From the NCBI GenBank assembly GCA_014549065.1, contig JACDOX010000114.1:1725037-1789036 (forward strand): a stretch of DNA of 64,000 nt, written 5' to 3'. Positions 1 to 14,400 of this stretch are shown piece after piece (position 1 is the stretch's first letter; every line of letters starts with the position of its first letter). The position numbers were made by a program, and so were the translations under genes. Under the pieces are notes generated by a model. The model was given only the letters and a program-made list of their open reading frames with translations. It ran no database searches and was not told the origin of the DNA. Origin of the DNA: Cardinalis cardinalis (lineage: Eukaryota > Chordata > Aves > Passeriformes > Cardinalidae).

Positions 1-38
1 CTCTCCCTGTTGGGTGCAACTCTCCCTGTTGGGTGCAC
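1..38. repeat. 19-bp tandem duplication at the window edge
   Basis: Two adjacent 19-base copies (1-19 and 20-38) begin CTCTCCCTGTTGGGTGCA and differ only at their last base. The array may continue to the left of the window, so the true copy number is unknown. Confidence 0.85.
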
Positions 39-3000
39 CTGTGGGCAACAGCATTATAGTAAAATCTTTAAATTTGTCCACTGTGTGAGCAACATTTTCA
101 GGATATTTACCAGCCTTGGTATTTGTATCAAGAACTGAAAAAACAGTCACTATTAAGAGCATGTGACTTGATTTTTTACCAAATTAAAAATGATTTATTG
201 TTTGCTTTGTTTTAGTTTTAGAAGAATCAAGCTCATGGACTGAAAGGTGAGAAGTAACTTCATCTAAACTCAGTCATGGTTTCTCCTCAGGATAGCAACA
301 CTGCCACAGTGTCCTTATGCATGCCATACTGCAAGATAAATTGTAAGTTCCTGGTTACAATATTTGTGTTTGCGTGGAGGATTTATATGCTTCTCTTCTA
401 AATCATTACATATTAAAAGTCACAGTATCACATGAATTTACTCAGAAAATTCTCTTGTATTAACATATTTTATGTATAATAAAATGCTAATTAATGTACC
501 TGAATTTTAAATAATAATGCAGGAAAAAAAATGTAACTATCAGAAACACTTGTAATACAGACTTTCCATACATGAAAAATTACTGAATAATTCTTATTCA
601 ACTTGTCAAGTTGTCTAATTTTGACAGTGAGATCTCTCAGTGGCATTCAGCATATCACCACTGACGTTGCAGTGAAATTAAGTATCTACGCAAAACTAAA
701 GTGCTTGGCTGTTATTCGACCATGTTTGCTCNTAATGCTTTTAAAATCCATTAGCTCTCATGGACCTTATTCAGATTGACAGTGTTGTACAGAATGAACG
801 GCTACCATTACCTGGAAGACAAAACAAAACAAGAAAGTTAGCTGTGAAAACCTGAGAGTTTTTATGTATTGATCATGAAATGCCTACTACAAAATAAATG
901 CAAAACCACATAGAAGTGTAGGAAAATCAATAGATTTCTAGGGCTGAAAAAATGAACATTTTTATCAGGGTTCCTCAGAATCACTTTTTCTGTTTTCAGA
1001 GAATTGAGGGAGTAGATTGATGCCTGGTTTAATTGATTATGTATTAACATTAGCTGAAGATGACATGGGGGGTAATGATAATGTGTATGATTTATTATGG
1101 CTNTATACACTGGGTAATGCTGTTACCAACCAAACAATTATTACTGGCTCTATCAGCTGTCTGCACTGAAGCTGATCTCATGTTGGATATACAAGAATTT
1201 ATTAATCCTGCAAAATCTCAACCAAGCAGACTATTCTTTGTTATTTAAACAAGATGTGAGTGTTTTATTAGAAATTACATCATAGTAAATAAGACTCTTG
1301 TGAACCATTTGTAAAATATTAATATCCTTGTTTTGGGAGATNGGCAGAAAATTTTCTCAGATCTTAGTCAAGTAAGTAAAAATGTGTTTTGACTTCAGAA
1401 ATATAAACAATAACACTTCCTTCTCAGAAGCCTTTTTTTATTTAATAAAATTCTAAAGATACTACAACCACAACCCTCCAAACCCTTATTTAAGTAGAGC
1501 TTAAAGGTATGTTTTAAAGTTATCTGGACTCTGAATAGATCTGACTCCAAAATAAAGCCGGGTGCTGTACAAGCTGACCTCATGGACACTCAAACACAGA
1601 CCAGGCTCCTTAGCTTACCAAAATCTCTGTAACAACTTCAAACAAAGGCATAATCTAAATATTTTGAAGCCTTTGGAGCACTCTGTATTGGAATTGTCTC
1701 CGTTATCTTGACATGCTCTCTAATTTTTAAGGCTTATCCTGAGAAAAAATATGAGAAACATATATGTTAAGAAAAACTTCATTTAAGACCTCATTTCCAT
1801 GGAATGATGAAAGAAAAGTTATTACATTTTGCATGTTTAAAGACCTAAGCTTATGGTTTGCTGTTGCTGTGGCACACCATGGCTGCCCTATTTCAACCTT
1901 GTTTCTTGACNGTAATTCTTAGGAATTCAGAAACTCCAGCAGTATAAATCGTCTAAATTTGGGTTATAGCTCTAGATCCAAAATCCCAGCTTTTTCAGCA
2001 ATATAAGAATTGAATATTTTATTCCATTCTCTGAGAAATAATGAAGTGTCTTGGGCAACAAGATTGAAGGATGACTTGGTGACCCGGTGTTGGTATACAT
2101 CATAGGAAGTGATGTATACATACTAATAAGACAGGAGGGAGCCAATTCTCCTGAAACTGCCAAAGGAGGAAATCAGTGCAGACCAACACAAAGATGTGAT
2201 CAGTGCAGATCAACCCTAGACTGGATAGGGCCAACATGTACACATAAAACCCAGGAATTGCTGCAATTGCCTTAATGGGAAAACAGCCTGTCCCTGCTGC
2301 TCCTGACAGTGCCCTGCTGCTGCCACTGCTGTGTACCAAACTTCTATGACTTCACAGTCCTTCTATGCAGCAATTGAAAGTAGAAATATTTAGGTCTTTT
2401 TTCCCTACAACTAAGATAATCAAATTTTCCATAGTGAGCATGAATATTGCTACACATGCTAATGCTATGTATTGAAGTAACAAGATGCTAATACTTAATG
2501 TAAGGAAAAATGAAATTGCACTAAAAGTGCTATGAAAGAACAAGGAAAAAATGAACAAAACATTCAAATTGAGCCAAAGGGTTGTTAATAGAAAGTGGAG
2601 CTTTGATAATTTACTCCATATTGTAAAAATTATTTATTTATTCTAAAATATGAAGATCAAGATTCAACACCTTTTTCTGAAAAATTAATTTCTCCTAGAT
2701 GGNAGAATATTCCCCAACACCAATCCTGGATATTCTGGATGATCAAGATAAGGCAGTAATCTCTGACACCAACAGCCGTAATGAGTAACACAAGTTTGTG
2801 GAGCGAAGTTGTAAAGTGTTTCCTTATAGCAGAAAACGGGACGTTTAGCTGTGTCTCTGGGCAGTTTAAGAGATTTTGTTGATAGATAAAGACAAAGAAA
2901 ATTAACAGATAGCTTACATAGGCTGCACTTGTCTAACTCTACTGCAAATAAAATTTATAAATGTCACCCCTAGTATCCAGGTATCAAGAGAGAGAATATG

Positions 3001-3924
3001 CAGCTAAGTTGCATTTAATTCTCCNACTGCTTTAACTAAACGAAACTGCTGAACAGGAACAAAAGTGAATGCTCAGTTTGCTTTTCTTGAAAGTGCTCTT
3101 CTGAAGGCAAATTTGACACTACACTAAATTTATGATTTGTGAAAATATTCTTATTACATCCTACGCAGATAAGCATAAACAAAGTTTACTGCAAAGCTGC
3201 ATACTAAGGAAGAGTTTTGAAAAATTACAGAAAAAAAGACCAACTCTAAGTGTAGAGAATCAAAGTTATATAATCCCAAATTTTATCTTTCTATCCATCA
3301 TAAGTCACTTGCCTCGATGTAAGTATACTGCTAACTGGTTCTCTCTTGCAATAACTGGAACAAACCTCTTGAATACAAAGCCCTTGTATATATGAAGCTG
3401 CTTTCATAGCATTTTTTTGTCATTGATAAGTTTTCCTGAGTCACCTTTTTTTACCTTAACTTNCAGCCTTTTTACTGAGCATCTGTTAGCTAAAATGAGG
3501 CCTATAATAAACATTTATGTCCCTCTTTATGCTGATTGTTGTTTACACCTATGTGGCAAGGCTGCAAGAATATATTGAATATTTATGTAGCAAGAAATTG
3601 CACCTCCAGACTATTAAATACTGAGCAGAGCAGCTGGGATTCTCTAAATGCATTCAGGCCACTAGCAGTATCCATTATTTATCTGCATTACTAGCTGCAC
3701 TTGCAAGGACTGTTCACTCTTTCTCCTGTAACACCTGATGACAGCAGAATGGGACCACATCATTTTTAACGCCATCAACATCCCAGTTTATTTGGAATTG
3801 CATTCTGGTCTGCATTCTCATTACAATGAAGTAGCAATGTGAGAATGTTGAAAGCTACTACTCTCTTTTTATGAGAAAGAAGATATGGGGATTGCTGGCT
3901 TTCCCCCACTACACTGCTCCACTG
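39..3924. other. Unique AT-rich non-coding DNA
   Basis: No gene or recognisable transposable element seen. Minor structure: a 10-bp hairpin with a 7-base loop at 2093-2119 (GTATACATCA / TGATGTATAC), and a short imperfect repeat of GATCAGTGCAGA at about 2172-2210. Open frames here stay under about 90 codons and show no known motif. Confidence 0.6.
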
Positions 3925-4439
3925 CTGTGAGATGTCACCTGGAGTTCTGTTTCCATACCTTGGGCAACAAACATAAAAAGAATATGGACCTGCTGGAGTG
4001 AGTCCAGAGGAGGAACATGCATAAGATCAAAGGGCTGGAGCACCTCCCTTTTGAGGAAAGGCTGAGTGAGCTGGGGTTGTATAGACTGAAGAAGAGAAGG
4101 CTTTTGGGAGACCTTTGAAAATTAAAGAGGGTTAAAAGAGAACNGGAGACAGACATTTTACAAAGGCATGGAGTGATGGGGTAAGGAGCAGTGGCTTTAA
4201 ACTGAAAGGGAGTAGGCTTAGATTGGATATTAGGAAGAAATTCTTTACTGTGAGAGAGGTGAGGCACTGGAACATGTTTCCCAGAGAAGCTGTGGATGCC
4301 CATCCCTGAAGTGCTCAGGCCACAGTGGACAATACTTTGAGTAACTTAGTCTAAGGAAGGTGNCTCTGTCTCATGACAGGATTGGAAATAGGTGATCTTT
4401 AAGGTCCATTCCAACCCAAATGATTCTATGATTCTATGA
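3925..4439 (+). mobile_element. CR1 LINE, 5'-truncated, with intact 3' tail
   Basis: The stretch follows the 3' part of avian CR1 on the plus strand: the 'cacctggag...gacctgctggag.gagtccagagg' block, the 'agggctggagcacctccc' block, the 'attaggaagaaattctttactgtgag' block, and the terminal 'aaggtccattccaaccca'. It ends in two copies of ATTCTATG (4423-4438), the diagnostic CR1 3' terminal repeat. The 5' end is missing, as is usual for CR1 copies made by incomplete reverse transcription. The reading frame is broken throughout, so this is a dead copy. No clear target-site duplication is seen. Divergence from the consensus is considerable, so the insertion is old. Confidence 0.93.
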
Positions 4440-7400
4440 CTATTTAGCAAAATTCTGATCAGATGCAGTAACTCAGCGCCAGCTCTTTCATTTAAGTAAA
4501 GTCAAAAGAACAGCATGAATCAGAGTACAGTCAAGAAAAGACTGCTCTCTGCAAATATCNCTGGAACTTTAAATTTTCTTTACACTTTTTTCTCATCTCC
4601 AAATCAAATCTCAATTTTCATTCATTTTATTGTAAAGCATATCCAGAAGTAAGTTCAAGGTGTTATTCAGTCTTATTCTTTTCCTCAGTTTTATGTGTAC
4701 AACTACTCAGATATACATTTCAAAAAAATATTACTGTAAATCATATTATAGTTCACTCTTTTTCGTGCTTATAAATCTCAGAAGTGGGGTCTAGAACCTT
4801 AATAGATAANTCCTTTATTATGTAAAATTCATTAACAGGGTTTTGATTTCCTCTATATGCTTGGTTTTTCATTTGTTTCTTTCATTGCATCTATTATCTA
4901 ATAATACTAAAAATACATGAATGTTAGATGATGTCCCATTTTTCTAGTGAGACTTGTTAATGAAATTACTTTCATTATACAGTGATTCCTCACCTTTAAT
5001 TTATTTATGGAATTCTAAGAAACGNACTTGCCCTACTAAAATTCAGACTTTAATAGTGTTTCTGTTCAGCTTAACAAGTGATTCCATGCATCTAGAATCC
5101 ACTTTCTGCTCTTTGCTGACTTTTTATCTTGCATGATTCTTATGGAAGCTCAGTATAAAACTGTCTTTCCTCCATGACAGTGTAAAATGTNATTTTTTAT
5201 TGCTTTTGTTGTGTATGTTTAGTTGCATATAATATATTGCTTATGGCATGTGATGTATTTATTTATTTTAGTCCTGATCATACTAGATAAGGAATTGATT
5301 CTTATGATAACATATTCTGGAAAGACATTTTAAGGAGGCTTGTCAAGTTCAGCTTAAATACCATCACATTAACAAGAAATTTGCAATACTAGAAGAAATA
5401 ATCCATTTTTCTGAGTCAATGTAAACAGCAAAGAAATAAAAGGAATGTCTTTCCTAATGAACCTCTTCAAGAACTTCTTTAAAGTCTTAGATTTTCTGGT
5501 AATGCAAATAGCAAACTNTTTGTAATAGTAATAACTGCTAAATAAATAATAACTATTTGTAGAAANCTGGTCTCTATGAAATTAGTCGAAGAAAATTCTT
5601 CAACATTTGGATTAACTTGGAACTTTGACAGATGTCTAGCTTTTGAATTTTTCAGAACTACCTCTCAAAGCTAGACAGCATATCACAAGATCACACTGAC
5701 AGAGACAAAATTTATATTACATGTAGCTCGCTATTTTAGCAGAAAATAATTTGCTATACAGGGATAGTACTTCTAACCTTAACATAACTCTTCATATTTC
5801 AGGATGGCATTCACAAAGAGAGATTTTTTGCATCCAAGCCTTCTTCTAGGTATANTAATATCAAGTTCTGGTAAGCACTGACATAGCATTTCTTCAACTG
5901 ACAGTGATCTTATTAATTTTTAATTGAATAAGCCCNAATATGCAATATGCACTGCATTGAGTAAATATTTGTAGATATATATTTCTGGAATCTCTGTACT
6001 GTCAGAACAATGAGAATATCAGGGAATCATNAACTTATTTTCTTGTATCTTTTCCAGATTAAAAGAGCATTCATTGTACAATTTCAGTTAATTCTTGAGA
6101 TACAATTCAGGGAGTTTCCAGTCTTTAACTAATGTGTTTACCAGCCTGTTATCCAATTGTAAATACACTTGTTACTTTTCAGAGCAATTGTGTGGTGATA
6201 TAGGTATTAAAGTCATAATACCAAAGAGCTTGTTGGACACACTGGGATAGAAGAGATATGTTTGCTATGTACTAGTGTAGCTTATCAAANATTTCTTTTG
6301 CCAATACCAATAAAGGCTGTAGGCCTTGTGCTAATCTGACAGTGTAAGGTCTTAGGATTTGTCTGAGCTTGCCTTGACTTTTAGTTTTTTAGCTTTTGCA
6401 AAAGTATGTAGGCACTGCATGATGAACAATAGCCCTTGAAGTTAAGTCACAATATTGACAACTCAGTGTGGCATCCCATCTAGTCTGTACTCCAGGAACA
6501 CTGGTATTGTGTCAGTCTAGAATCCAGAGGGATTTTAGAAAAGACATAATTATTGGTAAGGCTTTTTTCACAATTGTTTTTAAAACACTATTATTAAGGA
6601 AAATTTTTCTGTATTAATTTGTACTAAGACAGCATCTAAGTTATTAATAGCTGTTTCTTGGTTTTAATAAGTTTGTNAGGATTTTAAGTAATATGAGAAG
6701 TTGTTGACTTTACATATAAGGTGTACTATATTTTTGCTTACTTTGATATGGTGGGTGTAATATTGGATGCATANATATTAAGAAACTTGCAAATTCAAGA
6801 TAATTATTTGCATCCAGTGGAATGTGTGTGCACATTCCTAGTGCTGGCCTCGAGTACATGGCAGCCATCTGAATAATAGTGGGACTTAGGTTATAAGCAT
6901 GCATGAAACATTGCCATGTTTTAATAGGGTAATGTTTTTCATTAGTAGTTTGAAATTGCCCTAAATCAAACAAAGTAGTAGAGAGGGCTAGATTGACAAT
7001 GTTTTTTGAGAACAAATCAGAGAGAGGTCGCAATTATTTTAAGACCATCTCAGAGAGGAAACTAAGGATGTCAGGTTTTCTCCCTAGACTTGTGCACAAA
7101 GATATGCTAACACATCCACTTTGNTCCTTGCAGAGCTCAATTTGGAATTTGCTGAAGCCTCTGAATCTAGTCTTGACAGCAGCTTCAGGCCACAAAAACC
7201 CTGAAACCGTACAGACAAACCTACATTCTCTGTATACCCATTTATATCCATTTACTGTGAAGTCCTTGAGAAGTACAGAAATTATCTCTCCCAGATTTTA
7301 AATATAGGGAAGTAAAGACCTGAAAGGTATGATTTTGACCAAGATAATGCAATGCCTGTTGCATTATCTGACCCAAGGTCTGACCCAAGCAGTACTTTAT

Positions 7401-8190
7401 GAAGCATTCCTTTTAGGATTATTTAAAAAGAAAAATAGAATAGAAGTTATGTTATTATTTTCATTATGTATCCATGCTTCAATATTGCCTAGAACTCAAT
7501 TAAAATCAGGCCCCATTATATGAGCACAATCAAAACCATATATCAGAGAAAAATTTATGCCATATAAATGAAAATGTCTTTAATTGTGCTTTTCAGTGCT
7601 GCATATACAGCCTTGNGATAATTTCTACCAAGATTATTTTTATTCATAACTGGTCAAGCCAGTAACATTTCTAAAATGGAAGGTTTTATTATGAAAGAAT
7701 AAATGTCATTCTTTTGCTACAAAAAAGCAGCAAAGAGAACCAGGTCAGGCAATGCTACTTCAGAGGATTGTCTTTCTAACATGATTATTTTGATTATTTG
7801 TAACCAAAAAAACAACTTTATTATCTGCAATCAGAGCTGTTCATAATGCTTGTAATAAAGATCCACTGGACTCGAGAANATTTTAACACTTTAGGAAAAC
7901 CAAGTATGCATTCTGTGTTTGTGGTGTTGGCAAATGATGACTCAAATGCTGCAGTACCCTAACAGGCATTATGTAGAATATGCATTACCTCATTTACAAT
8001 TTTTTGTTCATTTTTAATTGATTGTGTTACATATCCTCATCCTTCTCGATAAATCTGCTCAGTCTCTCTGNTAGATCTCTTCTTTTTCTACCTTCACAGA
8101 CATCCTGATTTTCCCTCTAATAGCTTTAGTCCATTTGCTCTCAGGCTTCCTCCATCTTCTAAATCCGGTCTCTGTTCTTCACTCCANAGA
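4440..8190. other. Unique AT-rich non-coding DNA
   Basis: No gene, RNA gene or transposable element recognised. Open frames of 60-107 codons occur on both strands (for example 6710-7033 minus and 6993-7301 plus) with no domain or motif I know. A CTGACCCAAG pair at about 7369-7389 is a small direct repeat. Confidence 0.55.
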
Positions 8191-8421
8191 ACTGTCTGAA
8201 ATTCAGCAAAGGCAAATGCAGGGTCCTGCNCGTGGGGAAGAATGACCCAGTGCACCAGTGCTGGCTGAGGGTCNAGCTGCTGAGGAGCAGCTCTGTGGAG
8301 AAGGACCNGGAGTTGGTTCCTGGTGGACAACAGACTGTCCATGAGCCAGCAGTGTGCCCCAGATGCCGAGAAGGCCAATGGAATCCTGGGGTACATTAGG
8401 AAGAGCACTGCCAGCAGGTGA
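8191..8421 (+). mobile_element. CR1 LINE fragment from the end of the pol frame
   Basis: The plus-strand text matches the C-terminal part of the CR1 pol reading frame. A translated piece near 8195-8235 reads like KFSKGKCRVL-x-VGKNDPVHQC, close to the FNKxKCRVLHLGxNNPMHQ block of CR1. Downstream come the 'gagcagctctg.ggagaaggacc' block, the 'ctggtggacaac' block, the 'gccaatgg.atcctggggt.cattaggaagag' block, and finally 'gccagcaggt'. The frame is broken by indels. Unlike a normal CR1 copy it stops before the 3' UTR and tail, so it is truncated at both ends. The purine-rich sequence that follows (8420-8450) is not CR1. Four single Ns fall within it or at its left edge (8187-8309). Confidence 0.9.
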
Positions 8422-11400
8422 AGGAAGAGAAAAAGAGAGAAAAGAAAACTAAATAAATAGATACTTCTTTTTAAGGAACATGGACTGCATTCATCAAATG
8501 GTAGATCTGCTGTAAATTCCTAAGCTAATTAAATTTTTTTTCAGCTTTCAGCACAGACTCATCTGGCATAGGAACAAATACATTAAAAATGCACTGATCA
8601 GGGAGCTCTTTTTGTGTTATTCTAAATATCATAATTTGGAAATCCACATCATTTTGCCCTGAGAGGGATCACACATTCCTCTCATGCTCTCNGAAACTCA
8701 AGTACTTCCAATGTAGTTCCTTCTTATTTTCTTTCTTTGGTTCCCCANTTTGAGCTTTCTACAATGAGTTATGTGCAGCATGACTTCTACATCAACCATT
8801 AACAGTGCTCATAATTAAATCCATTTCACAAATTTTATTTAGTAGAGTCTTAAAGNAATGTTTCCTACTGTCAACAGAGTGGCCATTCATTACATATTTA
8901 ACATAGATATAAAAGTTTTTTAGCCATCACATTTTTTTTTTCTATCAATTTAATTTGAATAAGGGCTGGGCAAGTGAGCAAGATGAAAACTTAAATCCAG
9001 ATGATCTTATTGATTAGAGAGATCTGACCCCCAAACTAAGCTTCATTAATTTTCCTAGCTTCCACTTCAGAAAGCAGAAATTCAAAAGTTTTAATTACAT
9101 TATTTCAGTACATGAAGCATCAATATAATTTATGATGTCTATATAATTACAGACTCATTAACTGCATGCACTCTTTACCGTAACAGGTATGGTGTCTTCA
9201 GTTTATACANGATGATGCAAATTAGGAGTAAATATAATCCTAGGAGTGTCTAAATGTAAGGATTGTTAAAACTGTACAGTGATGTCTGCAACACTAATCC
9301 AAACGAAGGAGAAAGCCTGTTAAGAAGCCTAATTAAGGATTCAGTTAAGGATTCAGGTTTCTTGCAAATCAGTTTTCAGAATACCCCACAAATTCTATTA
9401 ATTGCATCCACAAGACAGAGGCACCTAAAGCACCAACCACTAGATTCTGGTGGATTTTCTGCACTAGAAAAATATACTAGACAATGTTTATTGCAAGGTT
9501 TTAGAGAAAAGTTATTCTGTTTTTTCTACTTGAAACAAGAAGATGTAAGATTCAATGTGTGACTGAAGTGCACATTCACAACTGAGAAAACTGAAGGGGG
9601 GGAGAAAGAAATCAAAAACATATAAGTATCTCTTTAAATATTTCTTGAGTCTGTAATACACACCTTCATCATTGATTATAGGGTNTAAGAACCAATTCTA
9701 AACACCTTTTCAGACAACAGTACAGCCAAATCCAGGATCATAAAGATTTTTTTTTTCCACCATCTTGAAGTGTATTCATAGTAAACTGCTTTTCTTCTGT
9801 TATTCCACTTTCTAGATGTTTAGGATATATCTGGCTCTAAGGAAGCCTTACATCTCCTTGCTGAAATGTCAAATGGTCCCCAAACATGTTTTTGTCTTTG
9901 AACACAGACTTTTCTGTATTTATTTTAGGTGTATGGTGGCTCCAGCAATTTAAATGTCATTAACACNATGTGATATTTGATGATTATATATTTGTCGGTT
10001 TCACAGAAATGTGCAATTGCCCATGCAGAAAATGGTTATGTGAATTTTTTTATATTGAACAAGGAAAAAAGAGATGCATGAAAGACCAAACAGGAGCATG
10101 TAACTCTTGGAAATAGACATAAAATAGTATAAATATAAAATATTTATAGTCCTTAATGGAAATGCATGTGAGTTTGCCAACTGAGAAGAGACAGAAAATG
10201 GTCCTTAAGCAGAGATTATNCTTCAACCATCCATGAACATTTGAAAGCAGCCTAAAATCAGTCATTCTTCCTCTACGTCAAATCCTGTCTTTCCAAAGTG
10301 CTTNCTTAATTAGTCCAGTGGATTTCACCCAAGAAACCAGGACTGTTACATAGAAAGTTCAGAAGGCAAGTATCTTTACAATTTAAGCTTCAAATACATT
10401 AGTAGGTAAATAACAATGCCTAAATACTGCTGAGCAATTCACCAGATTAACTCATCTAACAATTCATATTTCAGGCTATCTAAAAACATATTGAAGTTTC
10501 TGCTCTTAAAATAAGTGGTCCTTTGAACTACCACTTTATTACCATCCTAATTGTACCATCCACTAGTAAAATTGCACAATCCTTACAGATGCACATACAC
10601 TTCTTTGGATTTGTTGGTTTCTCTGTACAAAATGTAAACAAACAAGAAAACAAACTAAAAGCCCAATCTTTTTATAAGTACATGCAGTGCATGCCCCATT
10701 GGGCATCTATGAGAACTTGGACAAGGGAATCAANGGCAAAATAAAATATTGTTAAAATGAATTAGGTATCAGACTTGCACAGGCAATACCACTACCTGGT
10801 TTTCATGCCTGAATACAGCCAAAATACCATCCACACTGACAATAGGATTGTATATTTCAGCCTAACTATTCACTTCATAATGTAAATTTGTCGCTAATTC
10901 TTCTGTATATTTATTGAAGGAGTGATTTCATGCCAGCCCTCAACTCTATATTTTTTACATCCTTATTCATTAAACTATTTTTGGCTGTTTGCATGTTTTG
11001 TCTTTCAAATATTTAGTTTTGAATTCTCTAATATTTTAAGGAATTTTTTCTAAAGTTTAGCTACAGTTACAATTTGGGTTTTTCCAGGCCAATTTAAAAA
11101 TCTTTTTCCACACATTCTTCCTTGTCTCTTTTATAGCCTTTACTCTTATGTTTTAAGCTGTGCTTGTTGTACTGGGATTTTTATTATGAAGTCAAAATGG
11201 ATAGGAGCTAGAGCTGAACTCAGTTTCCACCACTGATTTAGTTTCTGTCCCAATCTTTTGATGGAGAAGGGTACCTCAGCATTCAGTCACTGCTTTATTC
11301 CAGCTGCCAGGAACACAGTAGAAAATTAAACTGGAGAAGTTCTTTGATAGTTTCAGACATATCCTTTAAACATTTCAGTCCTTCTTAGACACCTTAGTGA

Positions 11401-14400
11401 AAGCCCCAAGGCCTGAAAGCAACTGTTGGGAGCTGAAAGTAAAAGAAAGCATTTTCTAAGTAAGAAGCAAGCCTTTCTTACACTCAGTGCAGCAGAATGC
11501 CAATGGAATTACTTCATCCATTAATGGGTAAGTTTTGTTTCCTTCTCAAAGAGAGACTCATCCATGTGAAAATTTCTAAAAAGGCTTCAGACTTGCTTTT
11601 AAACCTTGTGCTTACATTATTTGTCTTCATATTTTACTATTCAATTTGTGAATGTGACTGATTGTGGTTAAAAAATAGTGAGTGCACTACTACCACAGAA
11701 TAAGGATCAGCTAAAGGCAAAAATAAATCTCAATGTTGTTATATTTAAATAGGTTTTTATTTAGAAATATCATAACTGTAAGAAAACCAAGAAAACTAAA
11801 AGACCTTCTCCTAAAGAGCTTTAAGTTTCCATATTTTCTGGAAAACTCTATTATTGTCCAAAAATCATCCTGTAGTTGTGGTAAATTCTGGCTGAGCCAA
11901 GTCATACATTGCATATGCCCACTTGTAATAACAACGTGCTACCTGTGTGATGAGCAGATGGATATCATTCCCTGCAAAGGATGCATCACTGACTTGTCCT
12001 GGTTTTACATTGGAAGGAGCCTGGAGTAGGGTTGCAACACTGCACAGCACAATGTGTTTTTTTGGGGTTTTTTTGCAAGAATCTTTAAATCAATCTGGGA
12101 TTATGATAAAATGCATCTGTTCTTTGAGGATTGGCAAAGAAATTTAAAGTGTAGAAGAGGAAAAAGAAAATTCATTCCTACATTCACTGGTTTTGTTCCT
12201 TTTTTGGACTAAAAACTCATCCTTGGTTGAGAAGTTCAGCACACAGGACTGTGGTGCTGGCTGTGTCTGTGTGTTTGCAAACACATATGAAAGAACCAAG
12301 CTGTCCCACTTCTTCATACAGATGGATATGTTTTGCTGCAATCATTTCTGTGTTAAGATGCAACCTATTACTCCTATTNTGGCCAGCTGCAGAGCTCATC
12401 TGTGTGTTTGACTTACAAGCTGTTGAAACCTACAAGAATGATTAAGGATGATGTACCAAAGCAACACCTCTAATCACAGCTGGACTGAATGGGTGCTGCT
12501 GCCACATTGTCATGTGCTGAGGGACTGTGAAGAAGTCAATGGTGATTTAACAAGATAGAAGGGAGCTATGCAAAGGAAGAGAAGTATTGTAGGAGCTGAC
12601 TACATACAGCTTACACTTGGAGGCAGCTGGGCTTATTGCAAATGCATGCTGAATACACATTTTCCACTAGTGATGGACTGATCTAAGACCTTATNGCTGT
12701 TGCTTTATTCTCTCCCTGTCCATTTTGAAGGACGGTGTTGCAATGCCCCAGTACAGATGTGTTATAGGTTTGTAGATGGGATGGGAAGTCAGAAATGTTT
12801 TAACAGTACACAGTTTTATTTCAGCTGGAAAAGTTCATGCATTTCTCTGTAACAATCCAAGGTCAATAATATATTCCCCAACAAGGAAGATATGAAAGGA
12901 AACTTGCTACAAGAACTCTACATCTCTCCTGTCTGACTAGCGAGGAAAACATCTTTCATTTTGAAGAGGAAAGCAAAGATTATTCTATAAACGTTCAAAC
13001 ATGTATGATGTGGAGATGTTTGGATACAGAAATATCACATACTTTGGAAAAATTACCATTTTTTGAAGAGACAGAATTAACAGTAAAGGCTTGGGCTTTA
13101 TTTGCATCCCTTACAAGTGAAAAAAAAAAAATCAGAGCTCTGAACTACCAGTGCTCTCAACAGCAAAAGTTCNTTTGAAAGCCAATAGAGACACAAAACT
13201 GAGTACTGTTGTTTTGTGAAGAGAAACTAAATTTTCTGCTTAGCTGATGACACCAGTCTTCCTTATGATTGTTCACAAAAAGTCTTTGAATACTAATTTC
13301 AGAGGTGAAGGACCACATGAAGATACAAAGACTTAGCTTTATTTCTCAAAGTTTCCTAGTCCAGAACTGATGGAATATATCTGCTCCAATCACATAGAGC
13401 AAATGTTTTGATCAGTGAGTATCCCATATCTGTGAGATATTTCAGCAGGCCACAAGAAAAGTTTCAGGTTTCCAGAAGCATCAGAATTTCATATTGAGAA
13501 GCTCATGTACAGTGTGACATTATTAAACACCCAGGAATAAAGGTATTTTTCTGTCTGTATGTTACAAAGCTATGTCTTCTGCAGTAGGTTATATCCTACT
13601 TCATGGGCTAGTATGATAGGAAGCCCACCCTCTGTTCAGGCAGGTGGAGAAATTAAGTTACAAACACAAAAGAGGCTTTGTAAAGTAGTTAGCAGAAAAA
13701 GGAGGGGAAAAAAATCTTTTTTTTTTTTCATGGTACAATAGCATCTTTCACTTCAGGACCTCAAAGCACTTTAGAANCACTGTAATTAAGCTTCCAATCT
13801 CTCCATGTAGTATAAAAGATTTTTAATGCCTTTTAGCAAGAGAAGAGATTAAAAAATGAGCAGGAAATAAACTGGTGTTTGCTCATTTAATTCATAATGA
13901 GAAGAAAAATATGCACAGCTTAATAATTGTTTTTATTTTAATTGTTCATAAGGAGCAATCTTTCTCTTTCCCACCCTAATTATGGAATAGACATATATCC
14001 GAGTGAGAAAAGCTGTAGAGCCTGGGATCACCCATAGCATGACAGGTTAATTCCATAAATGCTTTCCTCCATACATCTTCCAATATTTTACAGAAAGTCT
14101 CTTCATCCACTGTTTTCTCCTGATTTAGTGTTTCAATATACCTTCCTTGACATACTTTTACTCTTTCAAGTGTGTTGATTCTTTTTAATATTGTGTTAAG
14201 ATCTCAACAGAGAGAGGGAGGGGAAAAAATGTGTTATATCAACTGAAGAGTAAAGAATTTAGTGTGACATAGTCCTCATTCAAGACAAAACATAAACATT
14301 GAAATAAATGAGAGGAAAATGAGAAACAGCAGCACTTCATGTGGTTATGAAATATCTTGAAAGTAAAGCACAAGCTGAAATGGTTTTGTTGTCCTAAAGA

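Noticed and set aside
3935..4303. Open frame of 122 codons on the minus strand
   Set aside because: It is antisense to a CR1 fragment and matches no protein.
8094..8408. Open frame of 104 codons on the minus strand
   Set aside because: Antisense to the CR1 pol-derived fragment.
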